DNA of 64,000 nucleotides from Nymphaea colorata (GCF_008831285.2 NC_045144.1:1-64000), one strand, 5' to 3'; shown: positions 1 through 12,856, counted from the stretch's first letter. Numbers and translations are program-made. Notes: generated by a model not told the origin, from the letters alone.

Positions 1-828
1 AAAACAATTTCTCACAACACCATTTCTATTAGATAAAGTCATTCTCGAATCTAAAATGCGTAATAACACTCATGCATGTTCAATGGACTCTTCAAAATGG
101 AGGCAATATGAATTTAAGCTAAAACAGTATAATCTTATGTTCATGGACCTACTATTATCCCATACCTAAATCAAATGCATGTTGATTCAAAATATCTATA
201 AAATTAGCACGATAGTTTTTGACATCTCTCTTTATCAAAATACCAAATATTTCTTTTAAAATTATATAAGAAGATAGTACCACCATCATGAAATGCCTTA
301 TTTCTCCACTACCAAATTTTTCATTGAATGAAACTGAAATAGTATGCCATTTCTAAATGAACCTGCAACCATGCCACCAAATAGTATCTTCTTTGGGGAA
401 AGAAATTACATGTATCTTCATTTTCTTACCAAACTTGAAACAAATAAATTTCCAATGTTTAATTGCATAGTCACACATGCTGAATAAGAGAGCATGCTTG
501 GTCTGCATTCTCCCTCTTATAAACAAGACATTTGGAAGCAAGACTCGATCATAAACCATGCAACAGTCTAGAATCTGCGATAACGCATCCTTGACAAGCT
601 AGTTAAGAATGTCATGGATCATCTCTCTAGGTTTAATTTTTGCAATGAACATATTTTCTAGGTAAACAAACTAGGAAGAAAGATCCAGGCAATCAGAGAT
701 GCCCTAAAATGAGGAACATTATGGTGAGAAACATTACGCTCAACTGGATTTTCATTATGTATTGTATATAAAATTGACATAGGTATTTCTATTCAAGCAC
801 CCCAAACTCTTTCATATCATTGTTTTAC
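1..828 (-). mobile_element. LINE 3'-end relic in left arm (copy 1)
   Basis: Minus-strand translation of 353-559 resembles the reverse-transcriptase zinc-binding tail of plant LINEs (a vestigial cysteine/histidine region followed by YAIKHWKFICF). It is inverted relative to the relic at 2640-3864. It is truncated by the window start. Confidence 0.65.
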
Positions 829-1259
829 CTTGCTACAGGCAACCTCCATTGCTTCACTCACACGCAACTCACCATGGAGCCTGACATGCAGTTCTCACAA
901 GCCTGTTCCAACACACTCCACTACTTGTGGTTCTAGGACGAAAGGAGATATCTTTAGCAATTGCCCACATAGTCATCTTTCAAATTCCATGGATTTTTTC
1001 ATTTCGGGTTTTCTTATTAGTAATCATCTTTTGAGTTGATGGGTATGCAAATTCTTCCTATCGGAAAACATATTTATTTAGGAAGTGAGAGAATTCTCCT
1101 TCTCAAAGCTGTGCACCTCCTAGGAGAGGAGTATACCATCATCCTTCTGTACTCTAAAAAGAAGTTGAAGTACGAAGGCCGACATCCCATGATCGAATGT
1201 AAGCCATGTATCATAACAAGCAATGGGTTGAGTGAAGTGCTACTTATGCTGGGGGATGG

Positions 1260-1374
1260 TTTTCTCTTTTACAAGAATAAGAGAAGATGGCAGCATTCCA
1301 AGATTTGAGCGATCAGTTTTCTCTTTTACAAGAAATAAAATAAGAGGAGAAGATGGCAGCATTCCAAAGATTTG
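1260..1374. repeat. Two-fold ~60-bp tandem repeat in palindrome core
   Basis: A motif beginning ttttctcttttacaagaaat and ending in gcattccaaagatttga occurs twice head to tail. A third, more diverged partial copy (tttaccagaaataagagg) follows. Equivalents lie at 14501-14620, 27884-28003 and 41145-41264. It lies downstream of the DUF761 stop, in the possible 3' region of that gene. Confidence 0.8.
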
Positions 1375-1766
1375 AAAGCAAACCATGTACCATGCTGTTG
1401 CTCTTTGTTGGGCGGTGGATTTTTGGTTTACCAGAAATAAGAGGAGAAGATGAGTGAAGGAAAATAAGAGAAGATGATGAAAATGAAGACATCCTAGAAA
1501 CAAGCTCATCATTCGATTATTATATCACCGCTGCTAAGAAAAAAAGGACCCATTGTTTGATTGTCACCTCTGCTCCTAAAACATGACTCAATTATGCTAT
1601 CATATCACCACTGATAGGGAAACCATGAGACACTCTCGTGTTATTATATCACATAGCAGAAACATTAGACACTCCGGACGCCCGTAACGGCCACCCTTTT
1701 CATTCCCACGTTAACACCCATAGTTCATAAACATGGAATTGACGCCCGCATTTTTGACATGCTCCA

Positions 1767-2319
1767 CTAACCCTGCATGTTCTGCCGGCGCTCCTGCGAC
1801 CTCAGCTGCTCGAAGAATCGAGCTATAAATTCCTCGACTTTCTCGTCCACCGTGGCATCATGCTCCTCCTCGTCGTCCTCTGATGGAGCAGCGAGATGGA
1901 GGGGCTGATTTGTCACCGTCGGCAAGGTCGATATTGGAGAGATCGGAGGCGGACAGCTCCAATTGGGGATCGTTGATGATGACATGGTCGTCGGAGTCGT
2001 CCGCGTGAGGAGGGTTGCCGTATGCGAGGGAAGGGAAGCAGTAAGGGAGCTTCATCTTGGCGCCCGAGATGGTGCCGGCGTGGAATAAGGGGGAGCCGGA
2101 GCTGTTGCTGCAGGAAAACTCGTAGGCCTGCGGTCGGAAGCCTTGGAAGCGGTGGGGGAAGAAAATGCGCCGGAAGGATCTGCCAAGCTTCTTGCCTTTC
2201 TGCATCACCATGGCGAGCTTGCGCTTGGGCGTGAAGCCTTTCTTCACCATCGAAATGGCTACGCGGAGGACGTTCTGCAGACGCTTGGCTCTAGTATCAG
2301 AGTTGATCTCCATTTTCAT
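1767..2319 (-). pseudogene. DUF761 protein gene, copy 1, frameshifted
   Basis: Same gene as at 15015-15569, but two single-base deletions (near 1887 in an AA run and near 1910 in a TTTT run) break the frame. The reading frame from 2319 runs 153 codons to 1858 and loses the C-terminal DUF761 motif after the DGDK residues. The motif itself is still encoded, in another frame, at about 1767-1860. The surrounding 830-1960 stretch has many other one-base deletions relative to units 2 to 4, so poor local consensus is as likely as true gene decay. Confidence 0.8.
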
Positions 2320-2639
2320 CTCCTCCTCCTTATTCTCTGGTAGAGTCTCCCCCTGCGAGGTGTGCGCTCTGAGAAGGGGAGTTCTCCACTTCCTGAATAT
2401 ATATATCGCATACCCATCAACTCAAAAGATGATTTATGAAATTGAGAAAACCCGAAATGAAAAGTCGATCGAATTTGAAAGGTGGGTAGTTACTAAAAAT
2501 GCCTCCTTCGTCTACAACCAAAAGTAGTAGGGAGTTGTTGGAACGGGCTGGTTAAGAACTTGCATGTCAGTCAGCCTCCGTGGTGAGTTGCGTCTGAATG
2601 AAGCAATGGAGCTTGCTGATAGCAAGGTAAAACAATGGT

Positions 2640-3864
2640 ATGAAAGAATTTGGTGTCTTTGATTAGAAATATCTATGTCCATTTTATATATGATACATAA
2701 CAAAAATCAGGTTGAGCATAATGTTTTTCACCATAATGTTCCTCTGTTTGGGGCATCTTTTACTGCCCGGATGTTTCTTTGGGGTTGGTTTACCCAGAAA
2801 ATACGCACATTGCAAAGATTAAACCTGGAGAGGACATCCATGACATTCTTAGCTAGCTTGTCATGGCTGTGTTATCACAGATTCTACAATGTCAGACGGT
2901 TTATGATCGAGTCTGGTTTCCAAATGTCTTGTTTGTGAGAGGGAGAATGAAGACCATGCTCTACTATTTAGCAAGTGTGGCTATGCAATCAAAATTTGGA
3001 AATTTATTTGTTTCATGTTTTGTAAAAAAAAAAGATTATATATAGTTTCTTTCTTTAAAGAAGATATTATTTGGTGGGATGGTTGCAGGTTCGTTTAGAA
3101 ATGGATGCCTAAATTTTGAGTTCTAACATCTAACCTTCAATCTCATTTAATGGAAAATTTGGTAGTGGAGAAATAGTCATTTCATGATGGCAGTACTATC
3201 TTCTTATATAATTTTAAAAGAGATATTTCGTATTGTAGTAAAGAGAGGTGTCAAAAAAATATCTTGCTAATTTGATAGATGTTTTTGAATCTACAAGCAT
3301 TCAGTTTATATATAGGGTAAGAGTAGATCCATGAACATGAAGTTATACTGTTTAATTTGTATTGCCTCCTTTTTGAAGATTCTTTTGTACATGCATGAGT
3401 TGTTATTACGCATTTTACATTCTGTGAACAGATAGCATCTAATAGAGATGCTGAAATGGTGTTGCCTGAAATTGTTTCTTAATGGAATTTTACCTTTTAC
3501 TCCGAATGACATTGGGGACCTAGTTATCACAGCTATAAATTGATGTTCGGAGGTTTTTAATTAGGGTGACATGCATAGAGATTTACAAGTGTTTCACACT
3601 CATTAAAATTCTTCTTTCTCACTTGTTCCTTTCCAAGAGCCAATCTAATAAAGAGACTTTTTTCTTTTTTGAGCTTGTTGTGATGATGTTACTACTGTAG
3701 ACCTGAAGCCTCTACTGGGGATCTTAAGGTCTCTCTCTAGCCTTATCTACAGGTTACTTAGCTGTTGACCGGGTTGTTATTTCCTTCCCCTTCTTAATTT
3801 TTATTATACTAATAAATGTGGGGGCTCTTGCCCTTCCAGTCTTTCATTGGGAAAAAAAAAAAAA
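2640..3864 (+). mobile_element. LINE 3'-end relic in right arm (copy 1)
   Basis: In one frame from 2925 the DNA reads CLVCERENEDHALLFSKC, then GYAIKIW. This is the pattern of the zf-RVT zinc-binding domain that follows reverse transcriptase in plant L1 LINEs. A preceding stretch (FLWGWFTQKIRTLQRL) fits the domain's usual N-terminal part. Past 3700 the sequence becomes a LINE-like 3' UTR (aataaatgtgggggctcttg near 3810) and ends in A13 at 3852-3864. No RT or endonuclease portion is present, so this is a 5'-truncated, dead copy. Confidence 0.7.
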
Positions 3865-4486
3865 GACTTGTCAAAGGTTTCTCATGTACTCACCAATGGC
3901 GATCCTGCCAGCATATACTGAATTTGGTAGATGGCCTACGGCCGATTTGTCATCAAATAAGAGAAGGGTTAGCAGGTTTAACTTGCAAACATGAGCTTCA
4001 CTTGGATCATAACCAGATTTGCTTATAGAATGTGGAAGTTGCATGGCCACTAATTTGGAGTTACTGGTCACTGAAAGAGACGTTCGCGCTATTTTTTCTA
4101 TCCATACCAAAAATTGTCATTGTATCCTTCATTATTCTGGGCGTCTGCTCATCTTCTCAGCTTCTTCCCTGTCTCCGATTCTCTTCATTTCTCTCTGGTG
4201 ATGACGACAACCACAGTGAAGTAATGGCATTCAATTCTTCTGCTATCATGTGATTTTCCATTAACCTTGGCGTTTTTCTTCTGCAGATCAAGGAGTCCTC
4301 TGCATTTTGTTACCTAACGCTGACTTTCTTTCTCTCTGTACATGGCCTATAGCACAACCTCCAAATTTTTACAGACATTCGTTTGATGAACAGGACTGAC
4401 ATCACTGAAGAATAAGTGTTTTCTTCAATGTAAAAGAATCTTCAGTTTAGATTTCTAAATTTCTCAACCAAGACAAAAAATAAATT

Positions 4487-4772
4487 ATGCCTAGGCCTTC
4501 AGCAGGCCCCATTTTTAAAAGGCTGCAGTACCTAAAAGGGCCACCCAGGCTGAGCACCAAAGGAACTGATAAAGGTTTCCTCTATGACTTTTCTTCTTCT
4601 TCTTCTACTTGTCCTTTTCTTTTTTCTTTTTCTATCCCTTCTTTTTCTCTCCCTTCTTCCTTCCATAGTCATCTGTGTCATAATCATCGTCTTCTTCCTC
4701 TTACTCTTTCTTTCTTTGTTTTACCATTCATGTACTTATGCTATGTTTTCGTTACTGTTATGCACCTTTTTG

Positions 4773-4814
<42 letters not shown>

Positions 4815-5466
4815 TGATATATATATTCTGCTTGTACAATTTACTGTTAATATACATGTCAACTCGTATCTTTTGACACTTATACTATTAGTTAGTGTGC
4901 TTCAGATACTATCTCAATATTGTATAACGCTTTTCTTTAACAGTACTTGTTCATATTTCTGTTGGGCTGTCTAGTGCTTCTTGCTACAGACATAATAACA
5001 AAGACGAGTCATCATGACCCTCGAGAGAAACATTGGTAGGTTCTAGAAAGGAGCAATACTGCAGGGGTTAAAAAATATGCAACCTTAAAAGATGCTCCCG
5101 TGGTTGGTTAAAACTTAAAGGAATTCGAGCAAAATTTATATGTCTGGACTCTGGACTGCCTTGAATGAATTCGCCTGATTAGATTTGAGTGACAGATTTT
5201 TTCTGTCACAGAGGAAGGTGAACACTACAAATGAAGACAGCCAAAGCTTCATGTTAGCTGCACCTGGTAGGCAGCAGAACTTATTATCATGACAAATGAT
5301 TCCTCTACATAATGGCCATGGTCTCTGATTCTGGTTTTTTGCAGAGTATACGGATTTTGTTATTCAAGGAAACTGTCGCCCAGGCAAATACTGTCTGCCT
5401 CTTCCCAAGATTATATTTGAATATGCTGGATCACTTGATAGCCTTCCTGAAGGGGAAAATAACTAA
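4487..5466 (+). pseudogene. Candidate four-exon small gene, unit 1 (frameshift in exon 2)
   Basis: Same exon layout as at 17740-18717: exons 4487-4574, 4990-5035, 5212-5266 and 5345-5466. Exon 2 is 46 bp instead of 47 because one A is missing from an A-run near 5030, which breaks the frame. The last codons differ (stop at 5464-5466, giving EGENN instead of EGEN). Either a consensus error or a dead copy. Confidence 0.4.
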
Positions 5467-5792
5467 AATATTATAAACAAAAGTTATATTATATCACTGG
5501 ATTGAATGAATGTCTGTAGAATTTGGAGATGCTAGACTTTTCATTTTAGGTCCCACAGTGATAGTTTTCAACTGCAACTCTTTTTATCAGGGTGTGCTTC
5601 ACATTAAACTTCGTAGGTTTCCAATCAAATGGATCTTCTTTCAGAGTATAACCTTTGTTGCTTGATGACTTTGTGATGGCATTCATGATTCATGGCAGTT
5701 GTTTTTCTTCGTTGGTTCTACTGCACTTATTCACCAGCTACTGCAACTTTTATGATGTCATGAAATTTTCACTTTTTGTGGTAGTTCTTTTC

Positions 5793-5926
5793 TTTTTCTT
5801 CCTGTCCATTTTTTATCCTTGTTGCGACATTCTTTCCTTTTTCTTCCTGTCCATTTTTTATCCTTCTTGCGGCATTCTTTCCTTTTTCTTCCTGTCCATT
5901 TTTTTATCCTTCTTGCGACTTTATCA
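5793..5926 (+). repeat. 45-bp minisatellite, three copies
   Basis: A pyrimidine-rich 45-bp unit containing ttcttcctgtccatttttta, tccttcttgcg and cattctttcc is repeated about three times. Equivalents start at 19047 and 32429, with one-base T-run differences. Confidence 0.85.
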
Positions 5927-6859
5927 CTTACCTAATGGATGAATGAGAAGTTCAGACCCACAGTTTTGAGGGAGGAAAACTAAAACCCACAATAGTGTAT
6001 GCAACAAATTAGCGAAAGAGAAAATGCTGAAATATATCACCTCTGTTTGCAATAATTTCCACACCTGAAAGAACTTCAAATGAGAGAGACATGAAAGTTA
6101 TAGGCCAATTGTTTGGTAGCTGGAAATTTCTGTCAAACGTTGTGGATTGAAAGGGATACGTCAATGCCATTAATGGCAGACTAGGGAACGAGATTACCTC
6201 TGGACTGGATAAATAATGCCGGTCAATTCTTTAAGACTATGGTTTCTGATACAGGTCCAATGTGAATTTGTATACAGGGAGAGGGAGATACTCAAATAAG
6301 CATCGTTCAAATCTGCTATGCGTGTGGAACTCGGGTACAAGTGTTGCTTTGATACCAATTTGTAAAAGTATTTAGGAAAAGGGGTTGGCGACATTAAACT
6401 TGCAACTTTAAAATTGCACCACTTCCTTGTCAAAATGTGAAGGAAATTGAGCCTATAGTCTATTTCCAGCCTCACTTTTTCTTAAAGTATTTGGAAAAGG
6501 GTGTCTGAAATCCTGTTTTCTGCAAAATCTTAAATATTATTTTACTTTCACCCTGAAAGCAAGATTAGTAATGGATCCAGAAGTACAATTTTTGAAGCTT
6601 GGAAAAGGGGCTCACAACAGACCTGTTTCCCTTTACAAACTTGAAAATTTATGTACCTTTAGTGCCTCTTTAATTGTGGAAGTTTTGAAAAGTGAGGACT
6701 CCATAAGGCTTGTGTAAGGGTCTTTGATGTTTGTTTGCTGTTTCTGTGTTCAATCATCAATGAAAGGGAGGGGACCCCGAGTCCTCAGCAGGTTCCCATT
6801 GGAAAGGTTAGGATTTCAATTTAAACCTGTCTTAAGACGAGCTGGACACAGATTAGGAA

Positions 6860-7034
6860 CAGTGGCGGAGTCAAGTGTGGTCAATTCCCCCACGAGCACC
6901 ACACAAATAATATTGTTTATATATGCTGACTCCATATCTTTTTCCTTATTTATATTCAAGTGCTCTTTCAGGCTTCAAGTTTTAATCTAAAACTACCACT
7001 GACCCTGAGGAAAATGCTTCTAGCTCCACCACTG
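6860..7034. mobile_element. MITE-like element, 175 bp
   Basis: Ends are imperfect inverted repeats: cagtggcggagtca at 6860-6873 and tagctccaccactg at 7021-7034. Interior is noncoding. I find no convincing target-site duplication. Termini of the CAGTGGCGGAGCCA kind are common on short plant repeats. Identical copies in units 2 and 3. Confidence 0.55.
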
Positions 7035-9559
7035 ATTTGGACCCGAATCTTGAACGACATATACACTTAAACTGCAGGATCATCTTCTGTGCAGGATTGC
7101 TCAAGTTTAGCAGAAACAAGCTGGAGTCAAGCTTGAGTCTTGTTTGGCTCAGGTGTGTGGGCTCAAGCCGCAGAACTTGACGGCAGCATGAGTTCCAGTT
7201 GTGCATGATAGGCATGAAGCCGGTTCGGAGCCACCTTAACTCAGCTTGAACTCGGCACGTGGGCAGACCTGGTCAAAAGAGTGCAAGTATTTCCCACTGC
7301 CTCACTGTGATTTCGTAAGAAACAGAAAAGATTGTGTATGCTTGTGGTCGGAGCTCAGACCCTTTTCGCCGTGAAAATACAATTAATTCCTGGTTTGATG
7401 GAAACCATAGATGTAGAATAGTAGTTTGATCTCACTCTGCTGTTTAACAGCTATTGTTTCACCGTGGAACTAATGCATTTTTTATTTATACATTTGAATC
7501 ATTATGCAATAAATAAATGAGTCGTTCATTGGACTTGTAGTAAGTCATGGCTGAATTGTTTGAGCATTGAAATTATTGCGATTTTCCCTTCAATCGGAAT
7601 TTATTGAATTGCATCAAAGTGGTAACAGAACAAAGTTGAGGGAGAGAGATTTGCCTGACTCTTATATACGAACTATTCAATTAGCAATTGATTCCATTAA
7701 ATCTGAACTGCATGAGTGAACAAGAATGTAGCATAGGGATCGCAAACAAGCAATGACATATTCCCATAGGAAATTGAATATTTAATTTGCATCAAAGTAT
7801 ATCAGAGCCAGATTAAGCAATGTAGCTTTGCCCCGACTCACATATATTCAAGATCGATTTTGCCAAATTTGACTTTCATGAGATATTAGGAATTTAACCC
7901 GGCCCCCCTGTGACGAATGACAAAAGTGGCAGATTTTTTTTTTTTTTTTTTTTGTGTGCGTCTCAAATCAAGTTAGAACTTGATTTGCATCATTTATGTT
8001 ACCAACCACTGCTGAGAATGGAGTTGTCAAGTGACCATTCCATTTGAGTACCAACTAGCAGAGTATCCTTAATTTGGCAATGCCCAAGACCACAAGATAG
8101 CATCTGCACTGGAGTTAATTTCCATGGGAAAATTTTTCCTACCGTGATATGAACCTCCTATCATTGGGGAAACTCATTTTGAAATGCCTTTGAGGCATAG
8201 AACCAGCAGAAGCTTTGTATGTTTCAGTTGGAAGAACGGAAACTATTTACATATTTCAAAAGCAGAAGTATTTACTGCTGCATTCTTTTCCTGCCAACGG
8301 TTCCTGTGCCTTCTGGTGGTCACCATCTCGTCATACCTCGGGAAATATTTTCAGACTGTTGGCAGACACTATATGCAGGCCGATTGTGCAGATCTCTCTC
8401 TTGATTTCGTATATACGTCCATTCACTGAAGATCAGCAAGAACCAACTTTAACTTGGAATTTTTCTGTGATTAAACAAGCGTATTAGACAACAGTTAAAA
8501 CCTTCAAATCTGAATGCCATTAGACATGGCCATTAAGCTTAAGGTAAGTGATATATCCAGCTGAACTGTTGAACCTTTCTGCGTGTTTCTCTGAATATAC
8601 ACTGAAAGAGAGAGAGACCCAAAATAGAAAAAGCAGTAAGACTTCACACAAGTGAATTAAAAAAAAAAAAAGCACTTGATAAAACCATAAAGGCATGGAA
8701 TAAACTTAGAGAAGTGGGGTTCATGGAAAAGAAAGAAAAGAAAAAAATCAAGCCGGGATAGCATGGAAATCGTGAAGCAATCAAATGTGGGAACGAGAAA
8801 TATCACCAAAACATGCGGCTATGAATTTAACCCACAAGAAAGGAGGGAGGAAATGGGTGGGATCAGAAGAAGCTACAATTTACAGCATGTTTGAAATTTT
8901 GTATAATTCAAAGTATGGAAGGGTTTGCAAAACATTCACACCTATGATCAATCCCCTTTAGTTATACTTTTTGTAAACATACTTTGTATTTTTCTTAATA
9001 TGAACTATATTTGACATAAAAACAATCAAATAAACGTCTCAAATACGGGTTCTATGATTTGATAAAAGAATGTTATTTATATTTGTTATTGCCTTTTTCA
9101 TTAAGTTACATTCTTACCTTTTAATGCGACATAATAGATTTGAATAAAAGTGAAAATAATAAAATATAATATACTAGAGAATGTTATTGATAAAAGAATT
9201 GCAGTCGACATATTTGTTTTTTTATATTCATGACATTTAGTTTAGACTCTCATTTGCTAGTTTTCATGAAACTGTAGCAAAGAGAGAGAGAGAGAGGCTC
9301 CAGACAAGAAATTTTACTAAGAAAAATTTATATGAATGCGGTCTAGACCCAAGATCCAAGATCCCACTTAGCCTGGCGAGCGCATTATTTGTTTGGGGAA
9401 TTTTATTTTCAGAGTCATTTGCTGCACGTAGAAAACAACCGTTGCCAAAGGGTTGGATGCTGTATGGATTCAAGTAAACCGGATACCCTATCATGCTTCA
9501 AAAAATAGGTTGCAGAAAAAATGTTACATTTTTTTAAGAAATCCAAATTTAAAACTGAC

Positions 9560-10740
9560 ATCTAATCTGGTGCAAGTCGGGATTCAGTTTTGAATATATA
9601 TCTGATTAGATTTTGATTCAGATTCAGTTTTAAGTAAATATAGTATATCTAATATCCATACATTTTGCAGTCCGTTAATATATCATAATATGGTCGGAAT
9701 TCAGTTGTATATTTAAAATCGGATTCAGATTCAGATGTGAAGTTAAACGTCAGATGCAAACTAATGTTAGGATTATAAATTTAAAAATCAGATTTAAATG
9801 TGGTATAAATATTTTCAAGTATGGAGATTACAATAGATAAATTATATATGGTAAAGTGTACATCGGATTTGGATGCTATTTTTCCGATATCTTAACAATA
9901 TATGAACAGTGCTCCTAGAACTTATAAAAAACATGAATGGTTTATTCCTGATTTTTTTGCTACTTTTTCACCTTTTTCACTACTATTAGTGAGAAGTATG
10001 CCCATTAAGTGGCGATTCACTAAGAGGTCGAATCTGCCCCCGTTTCCCTTGCTCCCGAAGGTTTAGGACTACTTTAGAATTTAGGTGGAGATCAATACAT
10101 CTGTCAAATAAAGAACCAAACATATATACTATTTGCAGTTAAGATGAGTAACACCTATTGAAATCTAATTGATTATTGGACTTTCACAAAGCCACCAGCT
10201 CGACCAGCTATGCTATGCCTCTCAAGGTTATTAAGCTGATTTAAGTATGCCCGTGGAGGCAATTAAGCCTGTTCAAGTGAAGTGGGGTGGATGTTTGTAG
10301 CGTAATTTTGCCTTTTTCCGAATAACTCACTATTATCATATTCTGATTTGGAGCAAAACATTTTGTTCTTTTTCTTTTAGTTCAATATCTAATTTACTAA
10401 TGAGCAATTTAGGGATGTCAGTATATACCATTTGGATAAAATATATGGGTGAACTGTATAAAAAAAAAAATCAGACATGGAAAAGGTTTTAATATCTGAT
10501 TAAGAAATAAGATCTGATTCATATTTAAGAAACAACATCTGATTCAATTCAGATATTTGAACTGATTTAACTATAAATAAATATCATATAGCCAATGCCA
10601 AGTCAGTTATATTTGGTTTAAAATTCAGATTTGGATTCAGAAGTAATTTCAAATATTGGATTGACCAGACCGGATTCGGATTGTGAAAACAGTTTTCAGA
10701 ATGGATATACTCTGGGTCGAACTCAGACTCGTGAGTAGTG
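9560..10740. repeat. GATTCAGATT-rich degenerate repeat region
   Basis: Variants of gattcagattcag, ggattcagattc, atctgattcaattcag and ccggattcggattg recur through two blocks (about 9560-9880 and 10480-10740). This looks like decayed short tandem or transposon-end sequence. Equivalent DNA lies at about 22818-23998 and 36199-37379. Confidence 0.55.
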
Positions 10741-11156
10741 AATATGTATCAGATCACTAAGGTAAGTAAGAAAAACCAGGCCTTTTAATTTTATGTTAAA
10801 AAATATTATAAACAAAATATGTGTATCCTAAAATATTCTTAAGAAATAATTCAATGTCAACATATTTTAATTCAAGTTATAGTTGTAACAAAATTTATTT
10901 TTTGGCTATCAGAATTTTCAAATTTGGAAGAGCCGATCGTTTTTTTTTTTAAACTATAAAAGCCATTGTTAAAGTTAAAAAATGACTAACATTAAGCATG
11001 TTCCTGACCAAGTTACCTCTAAGTTCATATCCATAAAGACAAGATTGCATAAAATTCTCCGACCACCTTGAGCTCTATCCAAATTGCTTCAGGAGATGGG
11101 CGATATGTTGTGAGAGGCTGGAAGATTTTTTCATCCAAACCCGGATGAAAAAATCC

Positions 11157-11187
<31 letters not shown>

Positions 11188-11449
11188 CCAATCTGATAAT
11201 GGGTTCGCTCCTTATCATATTGGAAATTGATTAAGCCGCCTTGGAGAACTAGTTCCTTATCTATTGGAAAACCTTTACTTCCAATATGCATGTGTTTGTG
11301 TGTGTAAATGCTACTATGTGCAAGATAGTTGCTAAAATAATCACAAATACTCAGTGAAGCTAACTGTGGCTAAAAACTAATTTAGTGACTATTTTTTAGT
11401 CATAAATTTTATAATTTTAGTCATCAGACAACATTTAGCACATAGCAAC

Positions 11450-11451
<2 letters not shown>

Positions 11452-11497
<46 letters not shown>
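11452..11497. repeat. (TA)n microsatellite, 46 bp
   Basis: Pure TA tract. The equivalent tract is 42 bp in unit 2 (24713-24754) and 50 bp in unit 3 (38094-38143), so it is a copy-specific length marker. Confidence 0.95.
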
Positions 11498-11500
<3 letters not shown>

Positions 11501-12856
11501 AAATTAGAAATTATTATGCAAAGCATTTAATGTTATCAAATATAATTTTCAACGTGACCTATAAGGGAATGATATCTATGGTGGTAATTAAAATAATAAC
11601 GATTATATTGTTATCAACAAATAGGGTCATCAACCTGACATTGCAAAAAGAAAAAATCAATTGAAAGATCTCTTGGAGTTTTCAAATACAACTTAAAGAT
11701 TGGGGAAGATGAAAATGGAAAGCGTCGTGCATTGTGTGCATTGTATCTAATATTATTAAACATGATCTTCCCAACAAAAAGAAGGTTATTATTATTAAGG
11801 TTAATGTTATGACCCATATGGAAATGGTACCTATGAAGGTAAAGACGCCAATAAAAATAATAAAAACGTCGCCCTCGAGTTGCAAAAAAAATTAAGAGAA
11901 ATTTATGGAGATTATTGTAAAGAAAGAGTATAAATATCAAACCTCACACTATCAATCCCAAAGGCAGATTGTGGCCTTCCATGGTGTAAAACCATGTTAA
12001 AGATTATTACTTCCATTGTCCTTTTTTTTATGTTTTTTTTAACAGCATTCAAGGGAGTTGTAGGCTGGTTACAGCCTGAGCTGCAAATAAAAGTGCAATG
12101 GCAAGGAAACAAGAGGATTTTATGGTTTCTATCATATTATCAATAAGTTGTGAAGGAGCAAGTGGCACACATAAAGTTAATTTATTTTATATATGTCAAA
12201 ACATTGAGTGATATAAGATTTTTATCTTTTAACAATTTCTAATAGAAACTTGCATGTTGTTTGTTGCACATAGTTTCATTGTACATTGAATTCCTCATGC
12301 ATGCAACTGATGGATTCTTATGGAATAATTTGTTAAGTTGTTTAATCTACATGCAACTGATGGTTATTCTTATGGAATGCTTTTTTTATATGTTCACCTT
12401 TAATTTGGCTTAAGCTTTTTTACGTAACATAAACAACTTTTGAGGTATTGGAATTAGAGGAAAGTGTCACATTACTTTTGCAGGTATTTGCAACTGTTTC
12501 GTCCCTATTAGTGAACAACCGAACATGACACTTATGTACCAAGAATACATGTAGTATAGCAAATGGTTATTTAGCACAGTAAGTTTAATTTTTATGATCT
12601 TCAATGTAGAACTATTCTCTACTCCTCACATATTGTGAAAAACATAAAAATAAATTTTAGCTTACAATGACCAGCAAGACCAAATTAGTGGCCATGGATT
12701 TTCACATCCTAAAAGCAAATTTGGTTATGATCCTAGTGAAACACAAGTTTTGCAAGTCAAACATATTATCCCTTCTCTTGTTTGGGTCTATCACTCCTAC
12801 CAAATTCAGTCTATGTTGGTCGGACCATCCATGAAGAGTGAATAAGAAATTTGCTA

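Larger units (their letters stand above)
1..4070. repeat. Palindromic block 1 (left arm truncated by window)
   Basis: Left arm 1-1048, core 1049-2407, right arm 2408-4070. The reverse complement of the right arm matches the left arm, including the inner-edge motif gagttgatgggtatgc / gcatacccatcaactc. The block encloses a frameshifted DUF761 gene on the minus strand. Confidence 0.88.
4071..12665. other. Spacer of unit 1: mostly noncoding
   Basis: Apart from the candidate small gene (4487-5466) I see no supportable coding gene. The stretch holds a (TA)n tract at 4776-4813, a 45-bp minisatellite at 5793-5926, a MITE-like element at 6860-7034, a T20 run at 7934-7953, a short GA repeat near 9284, GATTCAGATT-rich DNA at 9560-10740, and TA tracts at 11160-11186 and 11452-11497. 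Open frames of 60 to 108 codons are present but look random or are made of TA repeats. Confidence 0.6.

Noticed and set aside
2022-2234. Plus-strand frames across the DUF761 locus (Arg/Ser/Gly rich)
   Set aside because: Antisense shadows of the GC-rich DUF761 coding sequence.
1049-2407. The palindrome as a cut-and-paste transposon with 1.6-kb terminal inverted repeats
   Set aside because: No transposase, no defined outer termini or target-site duplication, and the arms contain nested LINE sequence. Inverted duplication explains it better, though a foldback element is not fully excluded.
4738-4974. Open frames rich in Ile-Tyr repeats (also at 11025, 45021, 47292, 49954)
   Set aside because: They are translations of TA microsatellites, not genes.
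6194-6475. 93-codon minus-strand open frame, identical in three units
   Set aside because: Identity follows from unit duplication. No motif, signal peptide or splice context supports it.
8184-8490. Stretch with open frames reading PSGGHHLVIPREIFSD, faintly like a RuBisCO large-subunit loop
   Set aside because: Only a few residues agree, neighbouring residues do not, and real plastid DNA insertions would match over long runs at the nucleotide level.
12044-12149. Possible exon after a strong tttttttaacag acceptor (AFKGVVGWLQPELQ...), vaguely like an RNase T2 C-terminus
   Set aside because: The frame is open only in unit 3 (38615-38797) because of one-base differences. No upstream RNase T2 catalytic histidine motifs are present in the spacer.
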